This document shows positions 1 to 8,478 of a stretch of 64,000 nucleotides of DNA, in pieces. The position numbers and the translations under genes were made by a program. The number at the start of each line of letters is the position of its first letter. The stretch's first letter is position 1. Below the pieces are notes generated by a model. It was not told the DNA's origin. It searched no databases and saw only the letters and a program-made list of their open reading frames with translations. The DNA is from CAVRRZ01 sp963723745 (GTDB lineage Bacteria > Actinomycetota > Actinomycetes > Mycobacteriales > Geodermatophilaceae): NCBI GenBank assembly GCA_963723745.1, contig CAVRRZ010000001.1, positions 1,310,183 through 1,374,182 on the forward strand. Direction: 5' to 3'.

Positions 1-372
1 ACCCCGACCTGGGTGGGTCACATGAGCAGCGTCGCCCAGCGGGTGCTCGAGCGGCTCGACGGCGAGCTGTCCGAGACCGACGACACGGGCCGGCCGCTGG
101 TCAGCGGCAAGGTCGCCGTCGTCGCCGTCGTCGGCAACGAGGACGGCGCGCACAAGATCGTCGCGGACACCTTCCAGGGACTCGGCGACATCGGCTTCAC
201 CATCCCCGCCCAGGGCTCCACGTACTGGAACGACCAGGCGATGGGCAGCACCGACTACCTGGACCTGGACGAGACCCCCGAGGCGGTGGCCTCGACGACG
301 GCGACGCTCGCCGCGAACGCCGCCCACCTCGCGCGGCTGCTCAAGGCCTCGCCCTACTCGTCGGCCGACTGA
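1..372 (+). CDS. Flavodoxin-like NADPH-dependent FMN reductase family protein, 5'-truncated
   Basis: The reading frame is open from base 1 and starts with T-P-T-W-V-G-H-M-S-S, so the N-terminal part lies outside the window. The remaining ~123 residues resemble the C-terminal half of flavodoxin-fold proteins: a GTPTWxGHMSS loop before a helix, then a V-A-V-V-A-V-V-G-N-E-D-G-A strand and flavin-contact loop, then a segment with QGSTYWND. Such proteins bind FMN and are thought to reduce quinones or flavins in the cytoplasm. The stop lies 6 bp before the next start, so it may be co-transcribed with the GTPase genes. Family assignment is from motif recall; the substrate is unknown. Confidence 0.6.
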   Translation, partial: TPTWVGHMSSVAQRVLERLDGELSETDDTGRPLVSGKVAVVAVVGNEDGAHKIVADTFQGLGDIGFTIPAQGSTYWNDQAMGSTDYLDLDETPEAVASTTATLAANAAHLARLLKASPYSSAD

Positions 373-378
373 GCCCCG

Positions 379-2096
379 ATGACCGCCCCGGCTCCGTCGG
401 TGCCCGACGCGTTGCAGCACCTGCGCGACCGCGTCGCCGCCGTCCGGCTGGGTCTGGCGGTGCCCGGCCGGGACGACGCCGAGCGCGCCGCGCGCGGCAT
501 CGTCGACCAGGTCGACGACTACCTGCTCCCGCGGCTGCGCGACCTCGACGCCCCGCTGCTGACCGTCGTCGGCGGCTCCACCGGCGCGGGCAAGTCGACG
601 CTGGTGAACAGCCTGCTGGGCACGAGCGTCACCGCGTCCGGGGTGCTGCGGCCGACGACCCGGGCGCCGGTGCTGGTCTGCGCGCCGGCCGACCGGGCGG
701 CCTTCGCGGGCGACCGGGTGCTGCCCGGCCTCTCGCGGACGACCGGCCCCGTCGACGCGGCCGACCCCCACGGGGGCCTCCGGCTCGTCGTGCACGAGGA
801 GCTGCCGCCGGGCCTGGCGCTCGCTCGACGCCCCGGACGTCGACTCGGTGGTGGAGGCCAACCGCGACCTGGCCGGTCAACTGCTCGCCGCGGCGGACCT
901 GTGGGTGTTCGTGACCACCGCGGCCCGCTACGCCGACGCCGTCCCCTGGGACCTGCTGCACACCGCCGTCTCGCGCGGCACCGCCGCTCGCGGTCGTCCT
1001 GGACCGGGTGCCGCCCGAGGCGCTGGCCGAGGTGGCCGACGACCTGGCCGGGATGCTGCGCCGCGCCGGCCTGACGTCGGCCCGCCTGTTCGTGATCGAG
1101 GAGCGGCCGCTGGTCGGCGGGCTGCTCCCCGACGAGGACAGGTCGCGCCGCTGCGGGCCTGGCTGCACGGGCTGGCCGCCGACCAGGAGCAGCGCGACGC
1201 CGTCGTCCGCCAGACCCTGTCCGGGGCCCTCGACAGCCTCGACGCGCGCGTGCTCGACCTGCTGGCCGCCGTCGAGGACCAGGACGACGCCGCCGTAGCG
1301 CTGCGGTCGGCCGCGGACGCCGCGTACCGGGCCGCCCGCGACCAAGTGGACGACGGCGTCGCCGGCGGCGCGCTGCTGCGTGGCGAGGTGCTGGCCCGCT
1401 GGCAGGAGTTCGTCGGCACGGGGGAGTGGATGCGCGGGCTGCAGGCCGGCGTCGGCCGGCTGCGCGACCGGCTCGGCGCGGCGCTGACCGGCCGGCGCTC
1501 CCCGCCGGAGGAGGTGCAGGAGTCGCTGGAGTCCAGCGTCGAGCGAGCTGCTGCGTGCCGCGGCGGACGCCGCCGCCGAGCGCACGGTCACCGGCTGGCG
1601 GGCGCTGCCCGGCGGCGCGGCGCTGCTCGCCGGACGTGAGCGCGAACTGGAGTCGGCGTCGCCGGCCTTCGGCGAGCGCGGCGGTCGACGAGGTGCGCGA
1701 CTGGCAGGGCGGCGTGCTCGACCTGGTGCGCGAGCGAGGGCGCCGGCAAGCGCGCCCGCGCCGCGCTGCATGTCCTGGGGCGTCAACGGCGCGGGGGCGG
1801 CCGTGATGGTCGCCGTCTTCGCGCCGACCGGCGGGCTGACCGGCGGCGAGATCGCCGTCGCGGGCGGCACCACGGCCGTGGGGCAGCGGGTGCTCGAGGC
1901 GGTCTTCGGCGACTCCGCGGTCCGCTCGCTGGCCGCGCGGGCCCGCGCCGACCTGGACAGCCGCGCCGACCGGCTGCTGGCCGACGAGCGGCACCGGTTC
2001 GACGTCCTGGTCGACGCCCGTGCACCGGCGGCGGGCACGGCCGAAGCGCTGCGGAACGCGGTCGCGGAACTGGCCCGAGCCAGGCGGGCGGGCTGA
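379..2096 (+). CDS. Dynamin-like/YfjP-type P-loop GTPase (first of pair), frameshifted
   Basis: The protein starts MTAPAPSVPDALQHLRDR. A G1/Walker A motif GGSTGAGKST lies at residues 65-74 and is followed by a T-T-R segment (switch I-like, 'LRPTTRAPVLVC'). After about nt 828 the conserved reading moves between frames: VEANRDLAGQLLAAADLWVFVTTA (nt ~848), PPEALAEVADDLAGML (~1011), LHGLAADQEQRDAV (~1165), then an Ala/Arg-rich helical region ending ELARARRAG at 2096. At least six single-base breaks are needed, each between plausible coding stretches, so I treat them as sequence errors. The stop TGA overlaps the next gene's ATG, implying a two-gene unit. Paired bacterial dynamin-like proteins such as Streptomyces DynA/DynB act in membrane remodelling; that role here is inference. 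Confidence 0.7.
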
Positions 2097-3674
2097 TGGT
2101 CCGCGAGGCGAGCCTGCTGGCGACCGGCTGGCGCGCTCTGCGCGAGGCGGTCGAGGTCGCCGAGGGCCGGCTCGACGTCCCGGAGGTCGGGCGGCCGCCC
2201 GGTCCCTGCTGGCCAAGGCCGGCGCGCGGGAGGCCCTCGGGGACGCCACGGTGGTGGCGCTGGCCGGCGCGACCGGCAGCGGCAAGTCGACGCTGTTCAA
2301 CGCCCTGGCGGGCGGCCGAGGTGAGCACACCCGGCGTCCGCCGGCCGACCACCGGGGTCGCCCACGCGGCGGTGTGGGGCAGCGGGCGCCGACCGGCTGC
2401 TCGACTGGCTGGAGGTGCCCCGCCGGCACGTGGTGGCCGCCGACGGCGGGGCCCTCGACGGGCTGGTGCTGCTCGACCTGCCCGACCACGACAGCGTGCA
2501 GCTCGAGCACCGGCTGGAGGTCGACCGGCTGGTGGAGCTCGTCGACGTCCTGGTGTGGGTGCTCGACCCGCAGAAGTACGCCGACGCCGCCGTCCACGAC
2601 CGCTACCTCGCCCCGCTGGCCGACCACGCGGGCGTGCTGCTCGTCGTCCTCAACCAGGTGGACCGGCTCGACGAGGCGGCGGCCGCGGCGTGCCGCGCCG
2701 ACCTGCGTCGCCTGCTCGACGGGGAGGGCCTGACCGACACCCCGGTGCTGTCGCTGTCCGCCCGCACCGGCACGGGGCTGCCCGAGCTGCGCGCCCTGCT
2801 CGAGCGGCGGGTGGCCCGGCGTCGTGCCGCCACCGACCGGCTCACCGCCGACGTGCGGACGGCGGCCGCGGCGCTGGCCGCGCACTGCGGGAGCGAGGGC
2901 GGCGCCGCCCCGGCCCGGCCCCCGGCCGACCTCGTCGAGGCGCTGGGGGACGCCGCCGGGGTGCCGGCGGTGACGTCGGCCGTCGAGCGGTCCGCCCGGC
3001 GGGACGGGCGCCGCCCGCACCGGCTGGCCGCTGCTGCGCTGGACCCGTCGGCTGCGACCGGACCCGCTGCGCCGGCTGCACCTCGGCGACGAGGCGGCGC
3101 GGACCTCGCTGCCCGCGCCCGGTGCGGTCGTCCGGGCGGGCACCAGCACGGCGCTCCGGCGGGCCCGCGACCGCGCCGGCGAGGGGCTGTCCCAGGCCTG
3201 GCGGGACGACCTGCGGCGCACGGTCGAAGTGTCGGAGGAGCGGCTGGCCGACCGCCTGGACCGGGCGGTCGCCGGCACCGACCTCGGACCCGTCGCGGGT
3301 GCCGCTGTGGCAGCGCGGCGTCGGCGGCCTGCAGTGGCTGCTGCTGCTGACGGCCCTGGCCGGCGCGCTGTGGCTGCTCGGCCTCGCGGTGCTGGGCTGG
3401 CTGCAGCTCGACGACGTCGCTGCCGCTGCCGCAGGTCCAGGGGCTGCCGCTGCCCACCCTGCTGCTGGTCGGCGGCCTGCTCGCCGGCGCGCTGCTGGCG
3501 CTGCTGGCCGCGCCGCTGGTCCGGGCCGGTGCCCGCCGCCGGGGCCGCCGGGTGCGCCGCCGGCTGCTGGACCGGGTGGCCGACGTGGCCCGCACGGAGG
3601 TCAGCGAGCCGCTGGCCCGGACGCGGGCCGACCACGCACGGTTCTGCGCGGCCGTGGAGCGCGCGCGGCGCTGA
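2096..3674 (+). CDS. GTPase with C-terminal membrane anchor (second of pair), frameshifted
   Basis: The ATG overlaps the stop of the first GTPase. G1 motif AGATGSGKST lies at about nt 2264-2293. LVLLDLPDHDSV (G3-like DxxD) follows near 2467, and VLNQVDRLDEA (an N-Q-V-D variant of the G4 NKxD motif) near 2650. SLSARTGTGLPELR, the usual G5 region of Era/EngA-like GTPases, is near 2755. The C-terminal part has helices and then two hydrophobic segments at nt ~3325-3410 and ~3445-3515, ending R-A-R-R at 3674. Breaks are needed near 2200, 2325, 2390, 3025, 3295 and 3420. Reading: a membrane-anchored GTPase partnered with the upstream one. The exact family (YfjP versus dynamin-like) is not certain. 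Confidence 0.7.
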
Positions 3675-3829
3675 GCCGGGCACGCCGGCCGGTCCGGGTG
3701 GAAGCTCGGCCGAACCTGCCGGACTGCGGCAAGAGGACGCAACTCCTCGCTGGGCCCGGCGACCGGTCCGACGGCGCCCGGCGAACGGATGCGGGAAGCC
3801 CGCGGCGCGGACGGCCGTTGCTCCACGAC

Positions 3830-4159
3830 GTGACCCGGGAGCCGTCCGACGACCTGCACTCCGAGTACCTGCGCGCCGACCTGTTCCTGAGCTCGGGCCG
3901 GCCGACCGAAGCCGCCCGCATCCTCGAGCCGGTGCTCGCCGAGCACCCGGACAACGAGGCCGCGCTGGAACTGCTGGCGCGCAGCTACTTCGGGTCCGCG
4001 CAGCTGCGGCGCGCCGAGGAGGCGCTGACCCGGCTGGTGGAGCTGGCGCCGGCCAACGGGTGGGCGCGCCGGGCGCTGGCGCGCACGCTGGAGCGGCAGA
4101 GCCGAGGCGACGAGGCGGCCGTGCACCACCGCGTGGCCGACGCCCTCGGCGCGGAGTGA
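3830..4159 (+). CDS. Tetratricopeptide-repeat protein
   Basis: A 109-residue protein read from GTG 3830 (V-T-R-E-P-S-D-D-L-H-S-E-Y). Three consecutive TPR-type helix pairs are visible: YLRADLFLSSGRPTEAARIL, PDNEAALELLARSYFGSAQL and ANGWARRALARTLERQSRGD, each with the small-residue spacing typical of TPRs. No signal peptide or membrane segment is seen, so it is probably a cytoplasmic scaffold. A TTG 12 bases upstream is an alternative start, because the frame stays open further upstream. It lies 155 bp after the GTPase pair on the same strand and may belong with it. The stop codon sits inside a 20-bp tandem repeat. Confidence 0.8.
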   Translation: MTREPSDDLHSEYLRADLFLSSGRPTEAARILEPVLAEHPDNEAALELLARSYFGSAQLRRAEEALTRLVELAPANGWARRALARTLERQSRGDEAAVHHRVADALGAE

Positions 4160-4200
4160 TCGCGCTCGGCGCGGAGTGATCGCGCTCGGCGCCGAATGAG
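4145..4200 (+). repeat. 20-bp tandem repeat, 2.8 copies, over the TPR gene stop codon
   Basis: The unit CTCGGCGCGGAGTGATCGCG occurs perfectly at 4145-4164 and 4165-4184. A partial, diverged copy follows at 4185-4200. Each copy contains a TGA, and the first supplies the TPR gene's stop. It looks like a local slippage duplication of the gene's 3' end. Confidence 0.85.
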
Positions 4201-4222
4201 ACCTGGCGGGCCGGGGTAGCCC

Positions 4223-4423
4223 GTGTCCATGAGCATTCTCGGACGAGTCCTGGGCACGGCAGAGCGCACTGCACGAGGGGCGGCGTCCGGGCGGACGGCC
4301 CGGCGCCCCGCCCGTGGCATGGCAGGAGGGCCGACCCGCGGCAGGAGCTACGGACGCCGGACGCCGGCCCCGGCGGCCGGTGGTATCGGCCTGCTGGTCG
4401 GTGGTCTGCTGCGCCGGCGCTGA
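4223..4423 (+). CDS. Small basic protein of unknown function
   Basis: A 64-66 residue ORF starting at GTG 4223 or, more likely, ATG 4229 (MSILGRVLGTAERTARGAAS). The sequence is rich in Arg, Gly and Ala, with R-T-A-R-R-P-A-R and RGRSYGRR patches. It ends with a short hydrophobic stretch, GGIGLLVGGLLRRR. I do not recognise a family. Support is its position between genes with no better competing ORF, and a coherent amphipathic/basic composition rather than an antisense-type repeat. It is followed 8 bp later by a palindromic element. Ribosome-binding sequence upstream is weak. It may not be a real gene. Confidence 0.4.
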   Translation: MSMSILGRVLGTAERTARGAASGRTARRPARGMAGGPTRGRSYGRRTPAPAAGGIGLLVGGLLRRR

Positions 4424-4431
4424 CCGACCCG

Positions 4432-4490
4432 GGCAATGGAAGCTTTACCTACGTGCTGGCTCCCAGGACAGGGGTAAAGCTTCCATTGCC
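4432..4490. repeat. Palindromic intergenic element, family A, copy 1
   Basis: A perfect 18-bp inverted repeat: left arm GGCAATGGAAGCTTTACC (4432-4449), right arm 4473-4490, 23-nt loop. It aligns base for base over its length with 31511-31570 and 45547-45606. Relative to those copies, the sixth base of the left arm is T instead of A and the paired base in the right arm is changed to match. No T-run follows, so it is not a classical intrinsic terminator. Confidence 0.9.
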
Positions 4491-4665
4491 TCGGCCGGAC
4501 GTCGTCGTCAGCGGGTGAGCGGCGTTGCCCTCGGTCCGGCCGTGCCGGACCGAGGAAGAGGGTGAGCCATGCGCGGCAGCGTGAGCTCGATGTGATCGCG
4601 CACAGACGCTGCGTGGTCCAATCCCCCTGGGTGTGCGCGCTCCGTCGGCTCGTACCGTCGTCCGG

Positions 4666-5451
4666 GTGAGCATTCCCGTCCGTCCCGGTGCCGGTCGCGC
4701 CCCCGCGCCCTCTGCGCCAGACCCGCTGGCCCCCCTGCTGGAGCTGCCCGGCGTGCGGGAGGCGACCGAGGCCGCGCGCGCCGCGGTCGACCGGCTGCTC
4801 GGCCACCGGGTGCTGCGCCGCGAGTCCGCCGGCGTGAGCGCGGAGTCGGCACTGCGCGGTGCCCGCGCCTCGGCCGCCCTGGAGGGTGCCGACGTCCCGC
4901 TGGCCGACCTGCGGGCCGGCCGGGTCGAGGACCCGCTGGTCCAGGGAGCGCTGCGGGTGTCCGCCGGCCTCGGGTCCATGACCGACACATGGCCTCGCGC
5001 CCCCGGCCAGGTGCTGGCGCGGCTGCACGTCCTCGCCGCCGCCGACCTCGCGCCGCGCGCGGACCTCGGCCGCCCGCAGGGGCATGCCGGCGGCCGCCTC
5101 GCCGCTCTCTTCGACCTGATCACCGGGTCCAGTCCCGCCCCGGCGGTGCTCGTGGCCGCTCTGGCGCACGGTGAACTGGCCGCGCTGGCTCCCTTCGGCG
5201 CGGCGGACGGCATCGTCGCCCGCGCCGCGGGTCGGCTGACCGCGATCACCCGGGGGCTGGACCCGAAGGCGGTGTCGGTGCCGGAGGTGGGTTTCGCCGA
5301 GCTGGGAGCCGACGCCTACCGCGTCGCGCTTCAGGGCTACGCGTCAGGGAGCCCGTCGGGGGTGGCGGACTGGCTCGTCCACTGCTGCCGGGCGACCGAG
5401 CACGGGGCCCTGGAGGGGCTGGCGATCTGCGAGAGCCTGCTCCGCGGCTGA
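4666..5451 (+). CDS. Fic-fold protein with degenerate catalytic motif
   Basis: A 261-residue protein read from GTG 4666; an in-frame GTG at 4633 is an alternative. Residues 69-74 are S-A-A-L-E-G, matching the (S/T)xxxE(G/N) inhibitory/N-terminal helix of Fic proteins. Residues 175-186 read A-P-F-G-A-A-D-G-I-V-A-R. This corresponds to the Fic core HPFxxGNGR, but the catalytic His is Ala and GN is AD. Fic enzymes transfer AMP or other groups to target hydroxyls. Without the His this protein is unlikely to do so and may be a binding or scaffold paralogue. No signal peptide is seen. Older annotations call such actinobacterial proteins 'oxidoreductase', which the sequence does not support. Confidence 0.65.
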   Translation: MSIPVRPGAGRAPAPSAPDPLAPLLELPGVREATEAARAAVDRLLGHRVLRRESAGVSAESALRGARASAALEGADVPLADLRAGRVEDPLVQGALRVSAGLGSMTDTWPRAPGQVLARLHVLAAADLAPRADLGRPQGHAGGRLAALFDLITGSSPAPAVLVAALAHGELAALAPFGAADGIVARAAGRLTAITRGLDPKAVSVPEVGFAELGADAYRVALQGYASGSPSGVADWLVHCCRATEHGALEGLAICESLLRG

Positions 5452-5563
5452 TCCGCCCGTCGCGGGCCCGCGACTCAGCGGGCCCCTGACGGTGGTGGTG
5501 CGATGGCCCGTCGGGGTCAGGTCCAGCGGGACCTGACTGCAGGCCCGCTGCAGGTCGGCCGGA

Positions 5564-5947
5564 TCACGCGGTCACCCAGCGGTTCACGAGGTTCACCACG
5601 ACGGTCCGACGTGCGTCGACGTCGGCCAGGTCGCGGAAGGTGAGGACGGCACGGTCGGGGGCGAGCCACTCCAGCAGGCCGGACGGGTCCTCGAACCGGA
5701 AGGCCGCGCTGTCGTTGCGGGTCTGTGCGCCGCGGTGCAGGACGAGCTGGAGCCGATCGCCCGGCTGCAGGCGGAAGGTGACGCGGTCCACGCCGCCGAA
5801 GCAGAAGCTGGGCGCGTTCCACTTCACGTGCTCGGTGATCTGCTCGTCCGAGGCCAGAATGGCCGAGCGCAACTGTTCGATCCCCGCCTTGAGCGGGTGC
5901 TGCAACACCGCCATGAAGGCGTCGACGTCCCCTGCTCGTCCTGCCAT
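5564..5947 (-). CDS. DUF1801 domain protein
   Basis: A 127-residue intact ORF from ATG 5947. Features recalled for DUF1801 (YdhG-like) proteins: HPLKAGIEQLRSAILASDEQI at the N-terminus, then EHVKWNAPSFCFGG and FRLQPGDRLQLVLHRGA, and a closing motif F-R-D-L-A-D-V-D-A-R. Members are small cytoplasmic alpha/beta proteins of unknown function, sometimes grouped with iron-chaperone-like folds. No partner gene is evident; it is convergent with the Fic-like gene. About 110 bp between the two genes hold nothing recognisable. Confidence 0.8.
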   Translation of the reverse strand: MAGRAGDVDAFMAVLQHPLKAGIEQLRSAILASDEQITEHVKWNAPSFCFGGVDRVTFRLQPGDRLQLVLHRGAQTRNDSAAFRFEDPSGLLEWLAPDRAVLTFRDLADVDARRTVVVNLVNRWVTA

Positions 5948-6029
5948 GCCGGAGCCTTCTCCTCGTCAGCCCTCTCGTCGCGGTTCGTGTCGCAGTCGAG
6001 GGCGCCTGCGTGGACCCGGGATCTCACCC

Positions 6030-6305
6030 TCACCGTATGGGGGTGAGCGCGAAACCGGCGAGCGCGACCCCCACGATGCCGAGGGCCCCGGCCGCGGCGG
6101 CCGGCAGCCAGGCACCGGTGAGGGCGCCTCCGACGGCGGCCGCCACGACCACGAGCCACGGACCCGACATCGACAGGAGCAGCCCCGTCCTGCGCGCGGC
6201 CGGGCGCGAGGTGCGCCGGGAAGCCGACCGCGCGGTCTGGCCGAAGAGCGCTGCCCCGACGCAGACGCACAGCACGGCACACCAGGCGAGGAGCACCGTC
6301 GTCAC
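6030..6305 (-). CDS. Small membrane protein of unknown function
   Basis: A 91-residue ORF from GTG 6305. It has a hydrophobic N-terminal helix (VLLAWCAVLCVCVGAALFG), a basic loop rich in Arg (SASRRTSRPAARRTG), and two further hydrophobic segments (WLVVVAAAVGGALTGAWL and AAAAGALGIVGVALAGFAL). It is predicted to sit in the cytoplasmic membrane with two or three helices. It lies directly downstream of the HAD phosphatase gene on the same strand and could be co-transcribed with it. No family recognised. Confidence 0.55.
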   Translation of the reverse strand: MTTVLLAWCAVLCVCVGAALFGQTARSASRRTSRPAARRTGLLLSMSGPWLVVVAAAVGGALTGAWLPAAAAGALGIVGVALAGFALTPIR

Positions 6306-6422
6306 GCCGGGCAGGATCGCGCAGGAAGTGCCCGTGCGCTGCGCGACCCGCCGGGCCGGCGCCCCCAGGTCGCGCTCGTGCGTGACCGCCGCCGGACGGG
6401 CGGTGTCCGCGGGGAGGCGGCC

Positions 6423-7281
6423 TCAGGCGCCGCGGCGCCGCCGGCGCGTCGGCAGGGGACCGCGGACGTCGGCCACGGTCGCGGCGTCGCGCAGCGCCGC
6501 GGCGCCGGGCGTACCAGGCCAGTCCCACGACGGCGGCCCCCACGCCCATCGCGGCCCCGGTGACGACCGGCGCGGCGGAACGGAGAACCGGGCGCGCATG
6601 CAGACCGGCCGGGTGAACTGGCGCACCGGCCAGCCGTGCTCGAGCGCCGCCGGCGCAGGGCGCGGTCGGGGTTGACCGCCGTCGGGTGGCCCGACCGCGC
6701 TGAGCATCGGCAGGTCGGTGATCGAGTCGCTGTAGGCGTAGCAGTCGGCCAGGTCGTAGCCGCCCTCGGCGGCGACCTCGACGCATGGCGACCGCCTTGT
6801 TCTCGCCGTAGGCGTAGAAGTCGATCTCGCCGGTGTACCGGCCCGTCGGCGATCACCATGCGGGTCGCCACGACGCGGTCGGCGCCGAGCATCTCGCCGA
6901 TCGGCTCGACCATCTCGGCGCCGCTGCTGGAGACGATCACGATCTCCCGGCCGGCCGCCCGGTGCTCCTCGATGAGGTCGGCCGCCTCGGCGTAGACCAG
7001 CGGGTCGACGATCTCGTGCAGGGTCTCGTCGACGATGTCGTGCACGGTGGCGACGTCCCAGCCCGGTGCACATCGCGGTCAGCTGCGCCCGCAGCCGCTC
7101 CATCTGCTCGGCGTCGGCGCCGGCGAGGGAGAAGACGAACTGGGCGTAGGCGGTCTTGAGCGACGGCACGCCGGTTGATCAGCCCGCCCTGGAAGAACGG
7201 GCGGCCGAAGGCCAGCGTGCTGGACTTGGCGATGACCGTCTTGTCCAGGTCGAAGAACGCCGCTGCGCGGGTCACAGTCAC
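6423..7281 (-). CDS. HAD-IB (SerB-like) phosphatase, frameshifted
   Basis: The start is GTG 7281 or 7275. The N-terminus T-R-A-A-A-F-F-D-L-D-K-T-V-I holds the HAD motif I (DxDxT, here D-L-D-K-T). Further conserved pieces lie in other frames: LKTAYAQFVFSLAGADAEQM (~7150), IVDPLVYAEAADLIEEHRAAG and IVIVSSSGAEMVEPIGEML (motif II-like, ~6920-7000), and YAYSDSITDLPMLSAVG (motif IV, ~6710). At least four indels are needed. The very C-terminus is uncertain; one frame gives a hydrophobic tail, VVTGAAMGVGAAVVGLAWYARRR. Such proteins are often next to the ssd/tad locus in actinobacteria, including M. tuberculosis Rv3661. The substrate is not known (phosphoserine or a phospholipid are options). Confidence 0.75.
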
Positions 7282-7402
7282 GAGGGTAAGTGGACCAGGG
7301 CCGGCCGGTCGGCCGCCGCTCGCCGTCCACACCCGAACGGGTCATCCACAGATTCGACGCAGATCTGGCGACTGTCTGCCCGGACTGACTGGGCTCGTCG
7401 CC

Positions 7403-8478
7403 GTGTCCACTTCCCGTCCCACGCCCCGCCCGCTCGTCGTCAGCACCGACGAGCAGCTGCTCGACGACCTCCTCCGCCTGCTCGCGGCGGCCGGGGCCGA
7501 GGCCGAGGTGGCCACCGGCGGTGCCGCCGCTGCGCCGGGCCCACCGGGAGGCGCCGCTGGTGCTCCTCGGTGCCGACGCGCTGACCGTCGTCGCCCGTCC
7601 GGGCGCTGCCCACGCCGGCCCGGGCTGGTCGTGGTGGCGGGCCGGGAGCTGCCGGCCGACGGACTGGGCCCGCGCCGTCGAGGTGGGCGCCGAGCGGGTC
7701 GCGGTGCTGCCGGCGGACGAGGCTGGCTGCTGAGCCGCGCCGCTGCGGCGGTCCGCACCCCGGTCGAGCCGGGGCGGCTGGTCGCCGTGACGGGGCAGCT
7801 GCGGCGGTGCCGGCGCCAGCACCGTCGCGGCAGCCCTGGCCGTCGCGGCGGCACCGCGGCGCGCTGCTGGTCGACGGCGACCCGTGGGGCGCGGGGCTCG
7901 ACCTGCTCGCTCGGTGGCGAACGGACCGAGGGCCTGCGCTGGCCGGAGCTGACCGGTCTGCGAGGGCGGGTGGCCGGCGATGCGCTGCTGGCCGCGCTCC
8001 CCGAGGTGGCCGGTGTGCACGTCCTGGCAGCCGACCGCGCATGTGCGCGTCGACGGTGCCCGCCGAGGCGCTGGCAGCCGTCCTCGAGGCGGGTATGGCC
8101 GAGGGCTGCACGGTAGTGCTCGACGTCGTCCGGGCCGCTTCCCTCGATGCGGCCACGCTGCCGGTCGACGCCGGACCTGGCGCTGCTCGTCGTCCCGGCG
8201 CGGCTGCGGGCCGCCACGGCGGCCCGGCTGCTGGTCGAGGGCGAGGGTCGCCGTGGTCACGCGGCGCAGCTCGTCGTCCGTCCCGTCGCCGGGCGGGCTG
8301 TCCGCGACGGAGGTCGAGGACCTCGTGGGCCGTCCCGTGCTGGCCGACCTGGCGCACGACCGCAGCGCCGTTCCGCGCGGTGAGCGCGGCGAGCCGCCGG
8401 CGGTCACCGGGCGCTCGCCGCTGGGCACGGTCGCCCGGCGGGCACTGGCGGCGGTCCCGCCGTCGGCGGTCGGCATGA
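7403..8478 (+). CDS. ssd: Septum-site/CpaE-like MinD-type protein of the Tad locus, frameshifted
   Basis: Read from GTG 7403 (V-S-T-S-R-P-T-P-R-P-L). The N-terminus is a receiver-like region (STDEQLLDDLLRLLAAAG). A MinD/ParA-like ATPase part follows: GAGASTVAAALAVAAA around nt 7810-7850 is the deviant Walker A, and LLVDGDPWGAGLDLL is near 7865. DLALLVVPARLRAATAARLL follows near 8180, and TEVEDLVGRPVLADLAHD near 8310. At least five frame changes are needed. Stop and next start overlap as ATGA at 8475-8478. CpaE-like proteins position Tad secretion machinery; the M. tuberculosis homologue Rv3660c affects septation. The exact C-terminus is uncertain. Confidence 0.75.

Noticed and set aside
519..4436. 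A 1305-codon open frame on the minus strand across the GTPase and TPR genes
   Set aside because: It is antisense to recognisable P-loop GTPase and TPR domains and is rich in Arg/Pro/Ala/Gly, as expected for codon-position shadows in high-GC DNA. No domain is visible.
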